A stretch of DNA of 64,000 nucleotides from an uncultured Lachnospiraceae bacterium (GTDB taxonomy: Bacteria > Bacillota > Clostridia > Lachnospirales > Lachnospiraceae). Location: assembly GCA_900550475.1 (NCBI GenBank), contig URSA01000001.1:269012-333011 (forward strand). Direction: 5' to 3'. Shown here one piece after another: positions 15,420 through 23,640 of this stretch. Both the position numbers and the translations under genes were made by a program. The stretch's first letter is position 1, and every line of letters starts with the position of its first letter. The notes beneath the pieces are model-generated. The model ran no database searches and was not told where the DNA came from. It was given only the letters and a program-made list of their open reading frames with translations.

Positions 15420-18374
15420 CTAATCCACCGACTTCAAGGATTCCGCCATGTTAATTTTCTCCAGCTTTCCGGACATCATCCGGTTCACGGTCCAGTTAAA
15501 AAAGAAGGTGAGCAGAATACTGAGCAGATAGCTGATGCCCTTTACCTTCTCGTCAAAAGAGATCATGTCGACATTGATCCGGCTCATCACATACATGTGC
15601 AGGAGCCGTCCCAAAATAAGCCCCACCGCGCATCCCACCGCCGTGAGCGCCATGTTCTCCCTGAATACATAGGACGCCGTCTCCTTCTTGTAGAAGCCAA
15701 GCACCTTAATGGTCGCAATCTCCCGGATCCTCTCCGTGATGTTGATGTTGTTCAGGTTATACAGCACCACAAACGCCAGCGCTCCCGCGCATCCGATAAT
15801 GACAAATACAATGTAATTCATGCTGCTCATCATGCTGAAAACACGGGTCAGCATATCCATACTGACGGAAACCGCCGTCACACCGTCCGTCTTCATAAAC
15901 TCCGCTCCCGCGGCGTGCGCATCCGCGTCTGCGGGAAGATTGACATAGACATTCTTGTAGGTGATCCTGCCGAACACCGCCTCGTAGGTGTCCGCCTGCA
16001 GATACACATAGTTGTAGATATAGTTCTCACAGATTCCCGTCACCACAGCCGATACGCTTTTCTGCCCGTCGTCGCGCAGGGTGATCGTATCCCCTACTTT
16101 GATGCGGTAGGTCTGCGCCAGCTTGTCAGAAATCACCGCCTCGCCCTCTCCCGGATAGGCAATGGGGGTGCCGTTGTCCGTGTGCAGGTCGATAAACGGC
16201 GGCATCTCCTCAGGTTTCTGGGCAATAATCAGGCTGATCCCCTTGATCTGTCCGCCAAACACCAGATCGTAGGCGCCCTCGTACGCCGTCATATAAGCTG
16301 CGCCAAACTGCTCCGCAGTCCCACGGAAGTCCTCACTCTGCTCCTGCTCTCCCACAACGCCGTCCCGCAGGGTGATGCTCAGGTCATAGAGCTGTATTTT
16401 TTCGTACTGCTGATCGGCAATGTCCGTCACAGAGTCCCGCACGCCGAAGCCGGTCACCAGAAGCGCCGTACAGCCGCTGATTCCGATCACCATCATAAAG
16501 AACCGCTTCTTATACCGCACCACGTTGCGAACCGAAACCTTCTGTAAAAAGCCAAGCCGTTTCCAGATAAATGGAATGTGCTCAAGCAGCACTCTTTTTC
16601 CCGCCTTGGGCGCTCTCGGACGCATCAGACTCGCCGCCACCTCCCTCAGTTCCCTTCTGCAGGAAACCCATGTGGTGCCCATGGAGCATGCCAGCGCTCC
16701 CGCCATGGAAATGGCAAAAAACTTCCAGTCAAACACATAGACGATGCCGCCCATCTTATACATCATTCCGTAGGCAATCCAGATCACCAGCGGGAACAGG
16801 TGGACGCCCAGCACATAGCCCAGTACGCAGCCCGTAAAAGCGGCGCTGCCGGAATAGAACAGGAATTTTCCCATGATGGCGCCCTCTCCGTAGCCAAGCG
16901 CCTTGAGTACGCCGATCTGGGTGCGCTGCTCCTCCACCATGCGGTTCATGGTCGTCATGCACACCAGTGCCGCCACCAGAAAGAAGAATACCGGAAACAC
17001 GTTTGCAATGCCGTCCACGATCCCGGAATCATTCTCAAAGCACACATAGCCCACATTTGTATCCCTGCCAAGCACATAGGTATCCGGGAATGCGATATCC
17101 TCCACCTCAGCTCTGGCATCGTCAATTTCTGCCTGTGCATCCTCTATCTCGCGCTCAAAGTCCGCATTGGCGTCCCCGTACTCCGTCCAGCCGTCTGCAA
17201 GCTCTGCCTTCGCTTCCTCCAGTTCGGCCTTTCCGTCCGCAAGCTCCTGCTTCTTCTCTGCAAGCTGCCTCTCCGTCCGGGACAGCTCCTCCTTCCCACG
17301 GTCGATCTCCTCCTGAGCCGCCGCAAGCTGTGCGGCGAGCATCTGCTCCTGCAGGCTTGTCGGCGTCTCGGGAAGGAGCTGTTTTGCGAGGGAAAGCTCT
17401 TTCTCCTTTTCCGCAAGCTGATCCTTTGCATCCCGCAGCTGCTTTTCGGCATCCGCAAGCTGTCTCTCTCCGTCCGCAAGTTCCTCCTGATTGCGGTCGA
17501 TCTCCTCCTGCGCCTCCGTGAGCGTATCCTTCGCATCGGTCAGCTCCTTCTCTGCCTCCGCCTTCTTATCATCTAACGTCTTCTGGGCATCGTCGAGCTT
17601 TTCCTGCGCCTCCGCCATAATGGAATCGTAACGGCGCTCTGCCTGTTGCCCGCAATAGACCTCCCAGAGAGGTGTCTTTTCCTCTATGTACGATTTATAC
17701 GCCTCCGAGTAAATTTCTGCATCCTCGTCGAATTTCACGTAGATTTCCGTGTAGACATCCATCTGAAAGCCTTCCGGCAGCAGATACATAAAGCCGCTGA
17801 CCCTGCCGCTTCCCAGAGAAGAATTTCCTCTCTCAAACTGCACGTAAAGGGAGGACTGTGCGATTCCGGTGATCGTGTATTGCCGGAAAGCAAAGCTGGA
17901 AAGATCATCCTCCTCATTGTTTTCGGACAAAACAACCTTCTGCCCGATCATATCCTCCGAAAACAGATTGGAGTCCACCACGCATTCATCTGCCTGCGCA
18001 GGCATTCTCCCCGCCGTGAGCACCACGCCGTTCACGCCCTCCGTCAGGGAATGTACCTTGATCACGCGCTCGTTGTCCGAGCTGTCCCGATACAGAATAT
18101 CCGCCGAATACGCGCCCGAAACCGCCCGCACATCTTCCTTTCCCGCAAGCACCTCCACATCCACTTCCTCAAATCCAAGGGTGGAAAGCAGCCGGAAATC
18201 ATAAAGCTGTTCTTTTTTCAGATAATGGTCAGCCGACGCCACCATCACATTTCTCGTCACCTTCAAGCCGGAAAACAAGCCGACTCCGAGAGCCACAATG
18301 GCAAGAATGGCAAAATATCTGCCGAAGCTCTGCTTGATTTCCCGTAAGGTCGTTCTCTTCATCATGGATTTCAT
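15420..18374 (-). CDS. Giant FtsX-type ABC transporter permease with a long internal coiled coil
   Basis: This 984-residue permease has a first TM near residues 18-40 and a large extracytoplasmic domain. An almost unbroken coiled coil of charged Glu/Ala/Leu heptads runs from about residue 250 to 427. A three-TM FtsX block (VFPVFFFLVAALVCMTTMNRMVEEQRTQIGVLKALGYG in pieces) follows, then a second MacB-like periplasmic domain and a final TM trio. NRMVEEQRTQIGVLKALG and ITERIREIATIKVLGFY are the two classical FtsX motifs. It pairs with the ATPase gene ending 10 bp upstream. Substrate unknown; peptide or lipid export, or cell-wall regulation, is plausible. ATG 18374 or the nearby ATGs at 18365 and 18362 could be the start. 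Confidence 0.9.
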   Translation of the reverse strand: MKSMMKRTTLREIKQSFGRYFAILAIVALGVGLFSGLKVTRNVMVASADHYLKKEQLYDFRLLSTLGFEEVDVEVLAGKEDVRAVSGAYSADILYRDSSDNERVIKVHSLTEGVNGVVLTAGRMPAQADECVVDSNLFSEDMIGQKVVLSENNEEDDLSSFAFRQYTITGIAQSSLYVQFERGNSSLGSGRVSGFMYLLPEGFQMDVYTEIYVKFDEDAEIYSEAYKSYIEEKTPLWEVYCGQQAERRYDSIMAEAQEKLDDAQKTLDDKKAEAEKELTDAKDTLTEAQEEIDRNQEELADGERQLADAEKQLRDAKDQLAEKEKELSLAKQLLPETPTSLQEQMLAAQLAAAQEEIDRGKEELSRTERQLAEKKQELADGKAELEEAKAELADGWTEYGDANADFEREIEDAQAEIDDARAEVEDIAFPDTYVLGRDTNVGYVCFENDSGIVDGIANVFPVFFFLVAALVCMTTMNRMVEEQRTQIGVLKALGYGEGAIMGKFLFYSGSAAFTGCVLGYVLGVHLFPLVIWIAYGMMYKMGGIVYVFDWKFFAISMAGALACSMGTTWVSCRRELREVAASLMRPRAPKAGKRVLLEHIPFIWKRLGFLQKVSVRNVVRYKKRFFMMVIGISGCTALLVTGFGVRDSVTDIADQQYEKIQLYDLSITLRDGVVGEQEQSEDFRGTAEQFGAAYMTAYEGAYDLVFGGQIKGISLIIAQKPEEMPPFIDLHTDNGTPIAYPGEGEAVISDKLAQTYRIKVGDTITLRDDGQKSVSAVVTGICENYIYNYVYLQADTYEAVFGRITYKNVYVNLPADADAHAAGAEFMKTDGVTAVSVSMDMLTRVFSMMSSMNYIVFVIIGCAGALAFVVLYNLNNINITERIREIATIKVLGFYKKETASYVFRENMALTAVGCAVGLILGRLLHMYVMSRINVDMISFDEKVKGISYLLSILLTFFFNWTVNRMMSGKLEKINMAESLKSVD

Positions 18375-18384
18375 CGTTATTACT

Positions 18385-19089
18385 CTACCACTCTATCTCT
18401 TCTACATTTACAATATGTTCGTTCTTCACCATGCTTCTCACGGTGCCGCTCTTCACCGTGATGATCCTGTCCGCCATGGCGGTAAGCGCCTGATTGTGCG
18501 TGATCACCACCACCGTCTTTCCCTTTTGCCTGCAGGTATCCTGCAAAAGCTTCAAAACAGCCTTTCCGGTATTGTAGTCCAGCGCTCCCGTGGGCTCGTC
18601 ACATAAAAGAAGCTTGGGATTTTTCGCAAGCGCCCTGGCGATCGCCACGCGCTGCTGCTCACCGCCGGAGAGCTGCGCCGGGAAATTTGCCATTCTGTCC
18701 TTCAGCCCGACCTCCTCAAGCACCGTCGCGGCATCCAGAGGCTCCCTGCAGATCTGCGCCGCCAGCTCCACATTCTCGAGTGCGGTGAGATTCTGTACCA
18801 GATTATAGAACTGGAACACAAAGCCAACATCATACCTGCGGTATCCGGTCAGCTGCCTCTTGTTGTAGGCGGACACCTCCTCGCCGTCCAGAAACACCTT
18901 TCCTTCCGTGAGGGTATCCATGCCGCCTAAAATATTCAATATGGTGGTCTTTCCCGCGCCGGAAGCCCCGACAATCACGCAGAACTCCCCTTTTTCGATC
19001 TCAAAATTCACATTTTTCAGTGCTTCGATCTTCACCTCGCCGGTGTTGTAGGTCTTGCTCACATCGTGAAACTCCACAAATGCACTCAT
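18385..19089 (-). CDS. ABC transporter ATP-binding protein, MacB/LolD type
   Basis: This 234-residue ATPase has Walker A GASGAGKTT, the signature LSGGEQQRVAIARALA and Walker B LLLCDEPTGALD with the TGALD of the LolD/MacB group. It drives the FtsX-type permease encoded next. Its ATG overlaps the lgt stop codon (ATGA), and AGGAG is about 11 bp upstream, so Lgt-like protein, ATPase and permease are one translational unit. Confidence 0.95.
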   Translation of the reverse strand: MSAFVEFHDVSKTYNTGEVKIEALKNVNFEIEKGEFCVIVGASGAGKTTILNILGGMDTLTEGKVFLDGEEVSAYNKRQLTGYRRYDVGFVFQFYNLVQNLTALENVELAAQICREPLDAATVLEEVGLKDRMANFPAQLSGGEQQRVAIARALAKNPKLLLCDEPTGALDYNTGKAVLKLLQDTCRQKGKTVVVITHNQALTAMADRIITVKSGTVRSMVKNEHIVNVEEIEW

Positions 19090-19859
19090 TCTTTTTCCTG
19101 CTCCTTGTCAGATAATGCTTTCTTCTTTCCGAACCGGATAAACAGCACGATACCCGCCGCAAACGTAAACAGCGCAATAAACTGGGATGTGGAGAAGATG
19201 CCCACCTCTCCCCGGTAATCGTTGCGCAAAAACTCAACCGAGAATCTTCCGATACTGTAAAGAATCAGATACAGTGCTCCGACCCTTCCCTTCTTTCTCG
19301 GCTTGGCGGCATACCAAAACAGCACCGCCGCGATCACGAACATCCCCGCGCTGGAAATGAGCTGTGTGGGAATCAGCTTGACGCCGTTTGGTGCAAAAGC
19401 GGAACTGGTAAAGGCGATTCCCCATGCGGAATCGGTCTCCCTGCCGTAACAGCAGCCCGCCAGAAAACAGCCGATCCGCCCGAAGCCCTGTGCCAGTGCC
19501 ACGGAGGGCAGCATCAGGTCAAAATAATCCAGAAAGACCAGCTTCTTGATCCGGCAGTACAGATACGTGGTAAACGCACCCGCAAAAATGCCGCCGTAGA
19601 CAACAAAGCCGTTGCTGGACAGCACGCTCGCCGGGCTCTCCAGAAAGCTTTTCCATTCCACGATACAGAACAGAATCTTAGCTCCCACAAAGCCGAAGAA
19701 AACGCTTAAGAATGTCATGATGTATAAGGCATCCGCATTCATCTTTCTCTTTTTGGCTCTCGCCTCCCCCGTAAACAGCGCCGCCAGCACGCCGATTGCG
19801 ATCATCAGCCCGTAGCCGTGTACGGTAAAAGGCCCTATTGAAAATAAATCGTTATACAT
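19086..19859 (-). CDS. lgt: Prolipoprotein diacylglyceryl transferase homologue, Cys-rich signature variant
   Basis: This 257-residue protein has seven likely TM segments. FTVHGYGLMIAIGVLAAL is the typical Lgt start and SVEFLRND carries the late conserved Arg. The family signature GRxGNFxNxExxG reads GRIGCFLAGCCYGRETD, so the usual Asn and Glu positions are Cys. This Cys form occurs in a subset of Lgt-family proteins. The substrate is probably a lipoprotein precursor, but the variant could mark a paralogue. I chose ATG 19859 because GGAGGAG stands just before it. Confidence 0.82.
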   Translation of the reverse strand: MYNDLFSIGPFTVHGYGLMIAIGVLAALFTGEARAKKRKMNADALYIMTFLSVFFGFVGAKILFCIVEWKSFLESPASVLSSNGFVVYGGIFAGAFTTYLYCRIKKLVFLDYFDLMLPSVALAQGFGRIGCFLAGCCYGRETDSAWGIAFTSSAFAPNGVKLIPTQLISSAGMFVIAAVLFWYAAKPRKKGRVGALYLILYSIGRFSVEFLRNDYRGEVGIFSTSQFIALFTFAAGIVLFIRFGKKKALSDKEQEKE

Positions 19860-19870
19860 AATCTCCTCCA

Positions 19871-20350
19871 TTATTTGTGGTATGGTTCATTATTCAGGAT
19901 GCGGAAGCCGCGGTACAACTGCTCGCACAGGATCACGCGCATCAGCTGGTGGGGAAATGTCATATCCGAAAAACTGATCTTGTAATCCGCTCTTTCGCTC
20001 ACAGCCTCCGAAAGTCCGAGAGAGCCTCCGATGATAAACTGTACATGGCTTTTTCCTTCTGCAAACGCTCTGTCCATAAGCTTTGAAAACGCCACGGAAT
20101 CCATTTTCTTTCCCAGAATCTCAAGCGTGATCACACAGCTATCCGGCTTCAGCTTTGCAAGGAGCCTCTCTCCTTCCTTTTTCCGGACCTGATCCTCCGC
20201 CGCAGGGCTTGCCTTATCCGGCGTCCTTTCATCCTCCACTTCGATGATCTCCACCTTGCAATACCTTGACAGACGCTTGCAGTATTCCTCCACCGCTTCC
20301 CTGTAAAACTTCTCTTTCAGCTTTCCCACACACAAAATTGTCATTTTCAT
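19871..20350 (-). CDS. rlmH: 23S rRNA (pseudouridine-1915-N3)-methyltransferase
   Basis: This 159-residue SPOUT methyltransferase modifies pseudouridine 1915 of helix 69. MTILCVGKLKEKFYREAVEEY, in pieces TILCVGKLKE and YREAVEEYCKRLSRY, VQFIIGGSLGLSEAV and MTFPHQLMRVILCEQLYRGFRI, with NEPYHK at the very end, match the family fully. It is preceded by a terminator for the gene to the right and has a start region with no strong ribosome site; 20350 or 20344 are the likely starts. Confidence 0.96.
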   Translation of the reverse strand: MKMTILCVGKLKEKFYREAVEEYCKRLSRYCKVEIIEVEDERTPDKASPAAEDQVRKKEGERLLAKLKPDSCVITLEILGKKMDSVAFSKLMDRAFAEGKSHVQFIIGGSLGLSEAVSERADYKISFSDMTFPHQLMRVILCEQLYRGFRILNNEPYHK

Positions 20351-20424
20351 TGCATCATCATAACACATTTTTCTTTTTTTTGACTACCGTTTTTACAGAA
20401 ATTTAATGAAGTGAAAATACAGGG

Positions 20425-20461
20425 TACAAAAAACCTATCCGAAACACGCCGGATAGGTTTT
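20425..20461 (-). terminator. Rho-independent terminator after the zinc-ribbon gene
   Basis: A 9-bp stem (20432-20440 with 20451-20459, core AACCTATCC) and a loop of 10 are followed on the minus strand by a T-run. It separates the nfn/zinc-ribbon unit from rlmH. Confidence 0.85.
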
Positions 20462-20474
20462 GTCGCTGTTTTTC

Positions 20475-21287
20475 TCAATCGTCAAAGATATCACCGTAGA
20501 TTTCATCCGTGAAACGATCCAGAAACGCCTCGTCCAGATTCATGAATTTCTCGGATATCTTCTTTTTTAAGAGTTTGACACGCTGGAAATATTTTTCTTC
20601 CTCCGGAAGCCCGTCCTTCTCCGTCTCCTCCGAAAATAACTCCGCGTCCAGCTCTTCCGGGGAAAGATTCTCCAGACACCACTTCTCCATGGTGTCCTTC
20701 AAGGAGTTCTCGGATGCCGCCCGCTTCGCAAAAATATGGTACGACTTCATGGAGATAACGCCCATCACAATAAACAGAAGGAACAGTACGCTCATAATAC
20801 CGTAGGTCATGTACTTGGAGGTACCGCTCAAATGGATGGGAAGCGCGCCCGCAAGCCCCAGAATGATCACGATCATTCCCACCACGCCCACAATGAGAAG
20901 CGTGTATGCGGAGGATTTGTTATCCTCCGCCTTGGCAGCGCTGTCCTCGTAGGGTGCCGCCACCGCCGCCTGCTGTTCTTCCTCCGTTTTCTCTTCCCTT
21001 GCCTCTTTCTGCTTCTGCAAGGTGAAAACGGCGGACAGCTTATTTGCCTGTGCCGCATCCTTGGCGTTCACGGAAAGCTCGTACACATCCTCTTTCTCAT
21101 CATGGGTAACCTGTGCGCTCTTGATCCCGCTGAACGCCAGAAAAGATGCCAGTTCCTCCATCTCCTCGCCGGAGCCGAAGGTCACGGGTACAAGCCCCGT
21201 TTCCTCCTCCACAAGCTCACAGCCGCAATCACTGCATATTTTCACGCCCGCCTTATACTCGTTCTTACATTTTGGACACCATGGCAT
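20475..21287 (-). CDS. Zinc-ribbon membrane protein with two TM segments
   Basis: This 270-residue protein opens with a four-Cys zinc ribbon (WCPKCKNEYKAGVKICSDCG, Cys near residues 3, 6, 17, 20). A DUF2007-like part (MEELASFLAFSGIKSAQV) follows, then an acidic linker and two TM helices (about residues 130-150 and 160-180). The C-terminus is acidic and helical. I do not know the function; the ribbon is probably a protein or nucleic-acid contact site. GGAGGG is 7 bp before ATG 21287. It follows nfnB by 26 bp and ends at a terminator. Confidence 0.7.
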   Translation of the reverse strand: MPWCPKCKNEYKAGVKICSDCGCELVEEETGLVPVTFGSGEEMEELASFLAFSGIKSAQVTHDEKEDVYELSVNAKDAAQANKLSAVFTLQKQKEAREEKTEEEQQAAVAAPYEDSAAKAEDNKSSAYTLLIVGVVGMIVIILGLAGALPIHLSGTSKYMTYGIMSVLFLLFIVMGVISMKSYHIFAKRAASENSLKDTMEKWCLENLSPEELDAELFSEETEKDGLPEEEKYFQRVKLLKKKISEKFMNLDEAFLDRFTDEIYGDIFDD

Positions 21288-21313
21288 ACGCAATCCCTCC
21301 AAAAATTTTGTCT

Positions 21314-22699
21314 TTACTTGCTGCGAAGATACTCGTCAATACCCTTCGCGCCCGCTTTTCCGGCTCCCATCGCAAGGATCACCGTAGCTGCGCCCGTCAC
21401 GGCGTCACCGCCGGCATAAACGCCTTCCTTTGAGGTCTGACCGTTCTCCTCCGCCGCAACAATGCATTTCCACTTGTTGGTCTCAAGTCCCTCCGTGGTG
21501 GAGGAAATAAGCGGATTGGGAGAGGTTCCCAAAGACATGATCACGGTATCCACATCCATCACAAACTCAGAGTCCGGAACTTCAACCGGTCTTCTTCTGC
21601 CGGACTCATCAGGTGCTCCCAGCTCCATCCGGATACACTTGATGCCGGTCACCCAGCCCTTCTCATCCTCCAGAATCTCAACCGGGTTGGTGAGCAGGTC
21701 GAAAATAATACCCTCTTCTTTTGCATGATGTACTTCTTCCACACGGGCAGGGAGTTCTTCCTCACTTCTTCGGTAAACAATATGAACCTCCGCTCCCAGT
21801 CGAAGCGCCGTGCGGGCAGCGTCCATGGCTACGTTGCCGCCGCCTACCACCGCCACCTTCTTTCCACGCATGATCGGTGTGTTGGCATTCTCATCAAACG
21901 CCTTCATCAGATTGCTTCTGGTCAGATATTCGTTGGCGGAGAATACGCCGTTTGCATTCTCCCCCGGTATGCCCATAAACTTGGGAAGTCCCGCACCGGA
22001 GCCGATGAATACAGCGGAGAAGCCCTCCTCGTTAAGCAGCTCGTCGATCGTCACGGACTTGCCCACAACCACATTGGTCTCGATCCTGACGCCGAGAGAT
22101 TTTACATTCTCAATTTCCTTGGCAACAACCGCCTGCTTCGGCAGACGGAACTCCGGGATTCCGTAGACCAGCACGCCGCCGGGCTCATGGAGTGCCTCAA
22201 AGATGGTCACATCATAGCCAAGCTTTGCCAGATCTCCCGCGCAGGTCAGACCCGCAGGGCCCGATCCGATCACGGCAACCTTCTTTCCGTTCTGCTCCTT
22301 TGCACCCTCCGGCTTGATGCCGTTCTCTCTCGCCCAATCCGCTACAAAGCGCTCCAGCTTTCCGATTGAAATCGGTTCTCCCTTGATGCCCCTGATACAT
22401 TTTCCCTCGCACTGGCTCTCCTGTGGGCACACTCTTCCGCAGACTGCCGGGAGGGCGGAGGACTCGCTGATCACCTGATACGCTTCCTCGATCTTTCCCT
22501 CTTTCACTTCCCCGATAAATCTGGGAATATCGATTGCCACGGGACAGCCCTTCACGCACTGTGCATTCTTGCAGCCGATGCAGCGGGAAGCCTCCTCCAT
22601 CGCTTCTTCTTTATTGTAGCCGAGACATACCTCTTCAAAATTTGTTGCGCGCACTGACGGTTCCTGCTCATGAACCGGTGTTTTCTTTAATACGTCCAT
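21314..22699 (-). CDS. nfnB: NADPH-dependent glutamate-synthase-like flavoprotein, NfnB-type subunit
   Basis: This 461-residue protein has the N-terminal Fe-S domain (ASRCIGCKNAQCVKGCPVAIDIP and VCGRVCPQESQCEGKC). FAD- and NADPH-binding Rossmann sites follow: KVAVIGSGPAGLTCAGDLA and KVAVVGGGNVAMDAARTALRLGA. It is similar to the GltA-type homologues and to the NfnB subunit. With the downstream-of-promoter neighbour NfnA it most likely forms NADH-dependent ferredoxin:NADP oxidoreductase, which bifurcates or confurcates electrons. GAGGAG is 7 bp before the ATG; it lies 21 bp after nfnA. A pure GltA assignment cannot be excluded by sequence alone, but the neighbour argues for Nfn. Confidence 0.85.
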   Translation of the reverse strand: MDVLKKTPVHEQEPSVRATNFEEVCLGYNKEEAMEEASRCIGCKNAQCVKGCPVAIDIPRFIGEVKEGKIEEAYQVISESSALPAVCGRVCPQESQCEGKCIRGIKGEPISIGKLERFVADWARENGIKPEGAKEQNGKKVAVIGSGPAGLTCAGDLAKLGYDVTIFEALHEPGGVLVYGIPEFRLPKQAVVAKEIENVKSLGVRIETNVVVGKSVTIDELLNEEGFSAVFIGSGAGLPKFMGIPGENANGVFSANEYLTRSNLMKAFDENANTPIMRGKKVAVVGGGNVAMDAARTALRLGAEVHIVYRRSEEELPARVEEVHHAKEEGIIFDLLTNPVEILEDEKGWVTGIKCIRMELGAPDESGRRRPVEVPDSEFVMDVDTVIMSLGTSPNPLISSTTEGLETNKWKCIVAAEENGQTSKEGVYAGGDAVTGAATVILAMGAGKAGAKGIDEYLRSK

Positions 22700-22720
22700 T
22701 GTTTTCTCCTCTCTTCCCGA

Positions 22721-23599
22721 TTACTGGCAGTTTCCGCATCCGCCGTGATGCATACTTCCTTCTTTTGCTTTCAGGAACGCCCTTCCCTCAGCCGTCTTAT
22801 AGATCTGCTGTCTCTGCATCGCCTCATCAAAATTCACCTGATGGCCGTCAAACTCCGGACCGTCCACACAGGCAAATTTCACTTTGCCGCCCACGCTCAC
22901 ACGGCAGGCGCCGCACATGCCGGTACCGTCCACCATAATGGGGTTCAGGCTGACGATGGTGGGAATCTTCAGCTCCTTCGTCAACAGACATACAAATTTC
23001 ATCATGATCATGGGCCCGATCGCTACGCAGGTATCGTAATGTCTGCCCTCTGCCACCAGATCCTTGATCACCTGTGTCACCATACCGCTCCTGCCGTAGG
23101 AGCCGTCGTCCGTGGTCACATAGAGATTGCCTGCAACCGCCTCCATCTCCTTCTCCAGAATCAGAAGATCCTTGGTCTTGGCGCCCACGATCACATCCGC
23201 ATCGATGCCGTGCTCATGCAGCCACTTGACCTGCGGGTAAACCGGAGCGGTTCCGACGCCGCCCGCAACAAACAAAAGTTTCTTGTTCTTTAGCGTCTCG
23301 ATATCCTCCTCCACAAATTCAGACGGGCAGCCAAGCGGCCCCACAAAATCATGGAAGCTGTCCCCTGCCTTCAGCGCAGACATCATCTGCGTGGACGCGC
23401 CCACGATCTGGAACACGATGGTGATGGTTCCCTTTTCGCGGTCATAGTCGCAGATGGTAAGAGGGATTCTCTCTCCGTCCGCATCCGTCCGGGCAATAAT
23501 GAACTGTCCCGGCTTACATGCCTTTGCCACCCGCTTTGCCTCAACCTCCATCAGGAAAATGTTGGTCGTCAATTCCTCTGCTCTTAAAATTTTAAACAT
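22721..23599 (-). CDS. nfnA: NfnA-type FAD/[2Fe-2S] subunit of ferredoxin-NADP oxidoreductase
   Basis: This 292-residue member of the dihydroorotate dehydrogenase electron-transfer family has an N-terminal FAD domain (CKPGQFIIARTDADGERIPLTICDYD in pieces), an NAD site (KLLFVAGGVGTAPVYPQVKW) and a C-terminal [2Fe-2S] cluster with the pattern DGTGMCGACRVSVGGKVKFACVDG (Cys 4-fold, including the last C-x(9)-like ligand). The paired gene nfnB follows directly. Together they move electrons between NADH, ferredoxin and NADP, which fits the neighbouring folate-one-carbon genes. SD GAGGTG is 8 bp before ATG 23599. Confidence 0.88.
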   Translation of the reverse strand: MFKILRAEELTTNIFLMEVEAKRVAKACKPGQFIIARTDADGERIPLTICDYDREKGTITIVFQIVGASTQMMSALKAGDSFHDFVGPLGCPSEFVEEDIETLKNKKLLFVAGGVGTAPVYPQVKWLHEHGIDADVIVGAKTKDLLILEKEMEAVAGNLYVTTDDGSYGRSGMVTQVIKDLVAEGRHYDTCVAIGPMIMMKFVCLLTKELKIPTIVSLNPIMVDGTGMCGACRVSVGGKVKFACVDGPEFDGHQVNFDEAMQRQQIYKTAEGRAFLKAKEGSMHHGGCGNCQ

Positions 23600-23640
23600 G
23601 CAATCTTCACCTCTTCGGCTTTTCGCCTTCTCTTTCCTTT

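Noticed and set aside
15324..16547. A 407-codon open frame on the plus strand
   Set aside because: It is opposite the FtsX-type permease, with composition typical of an antisense shadow and no family motif.
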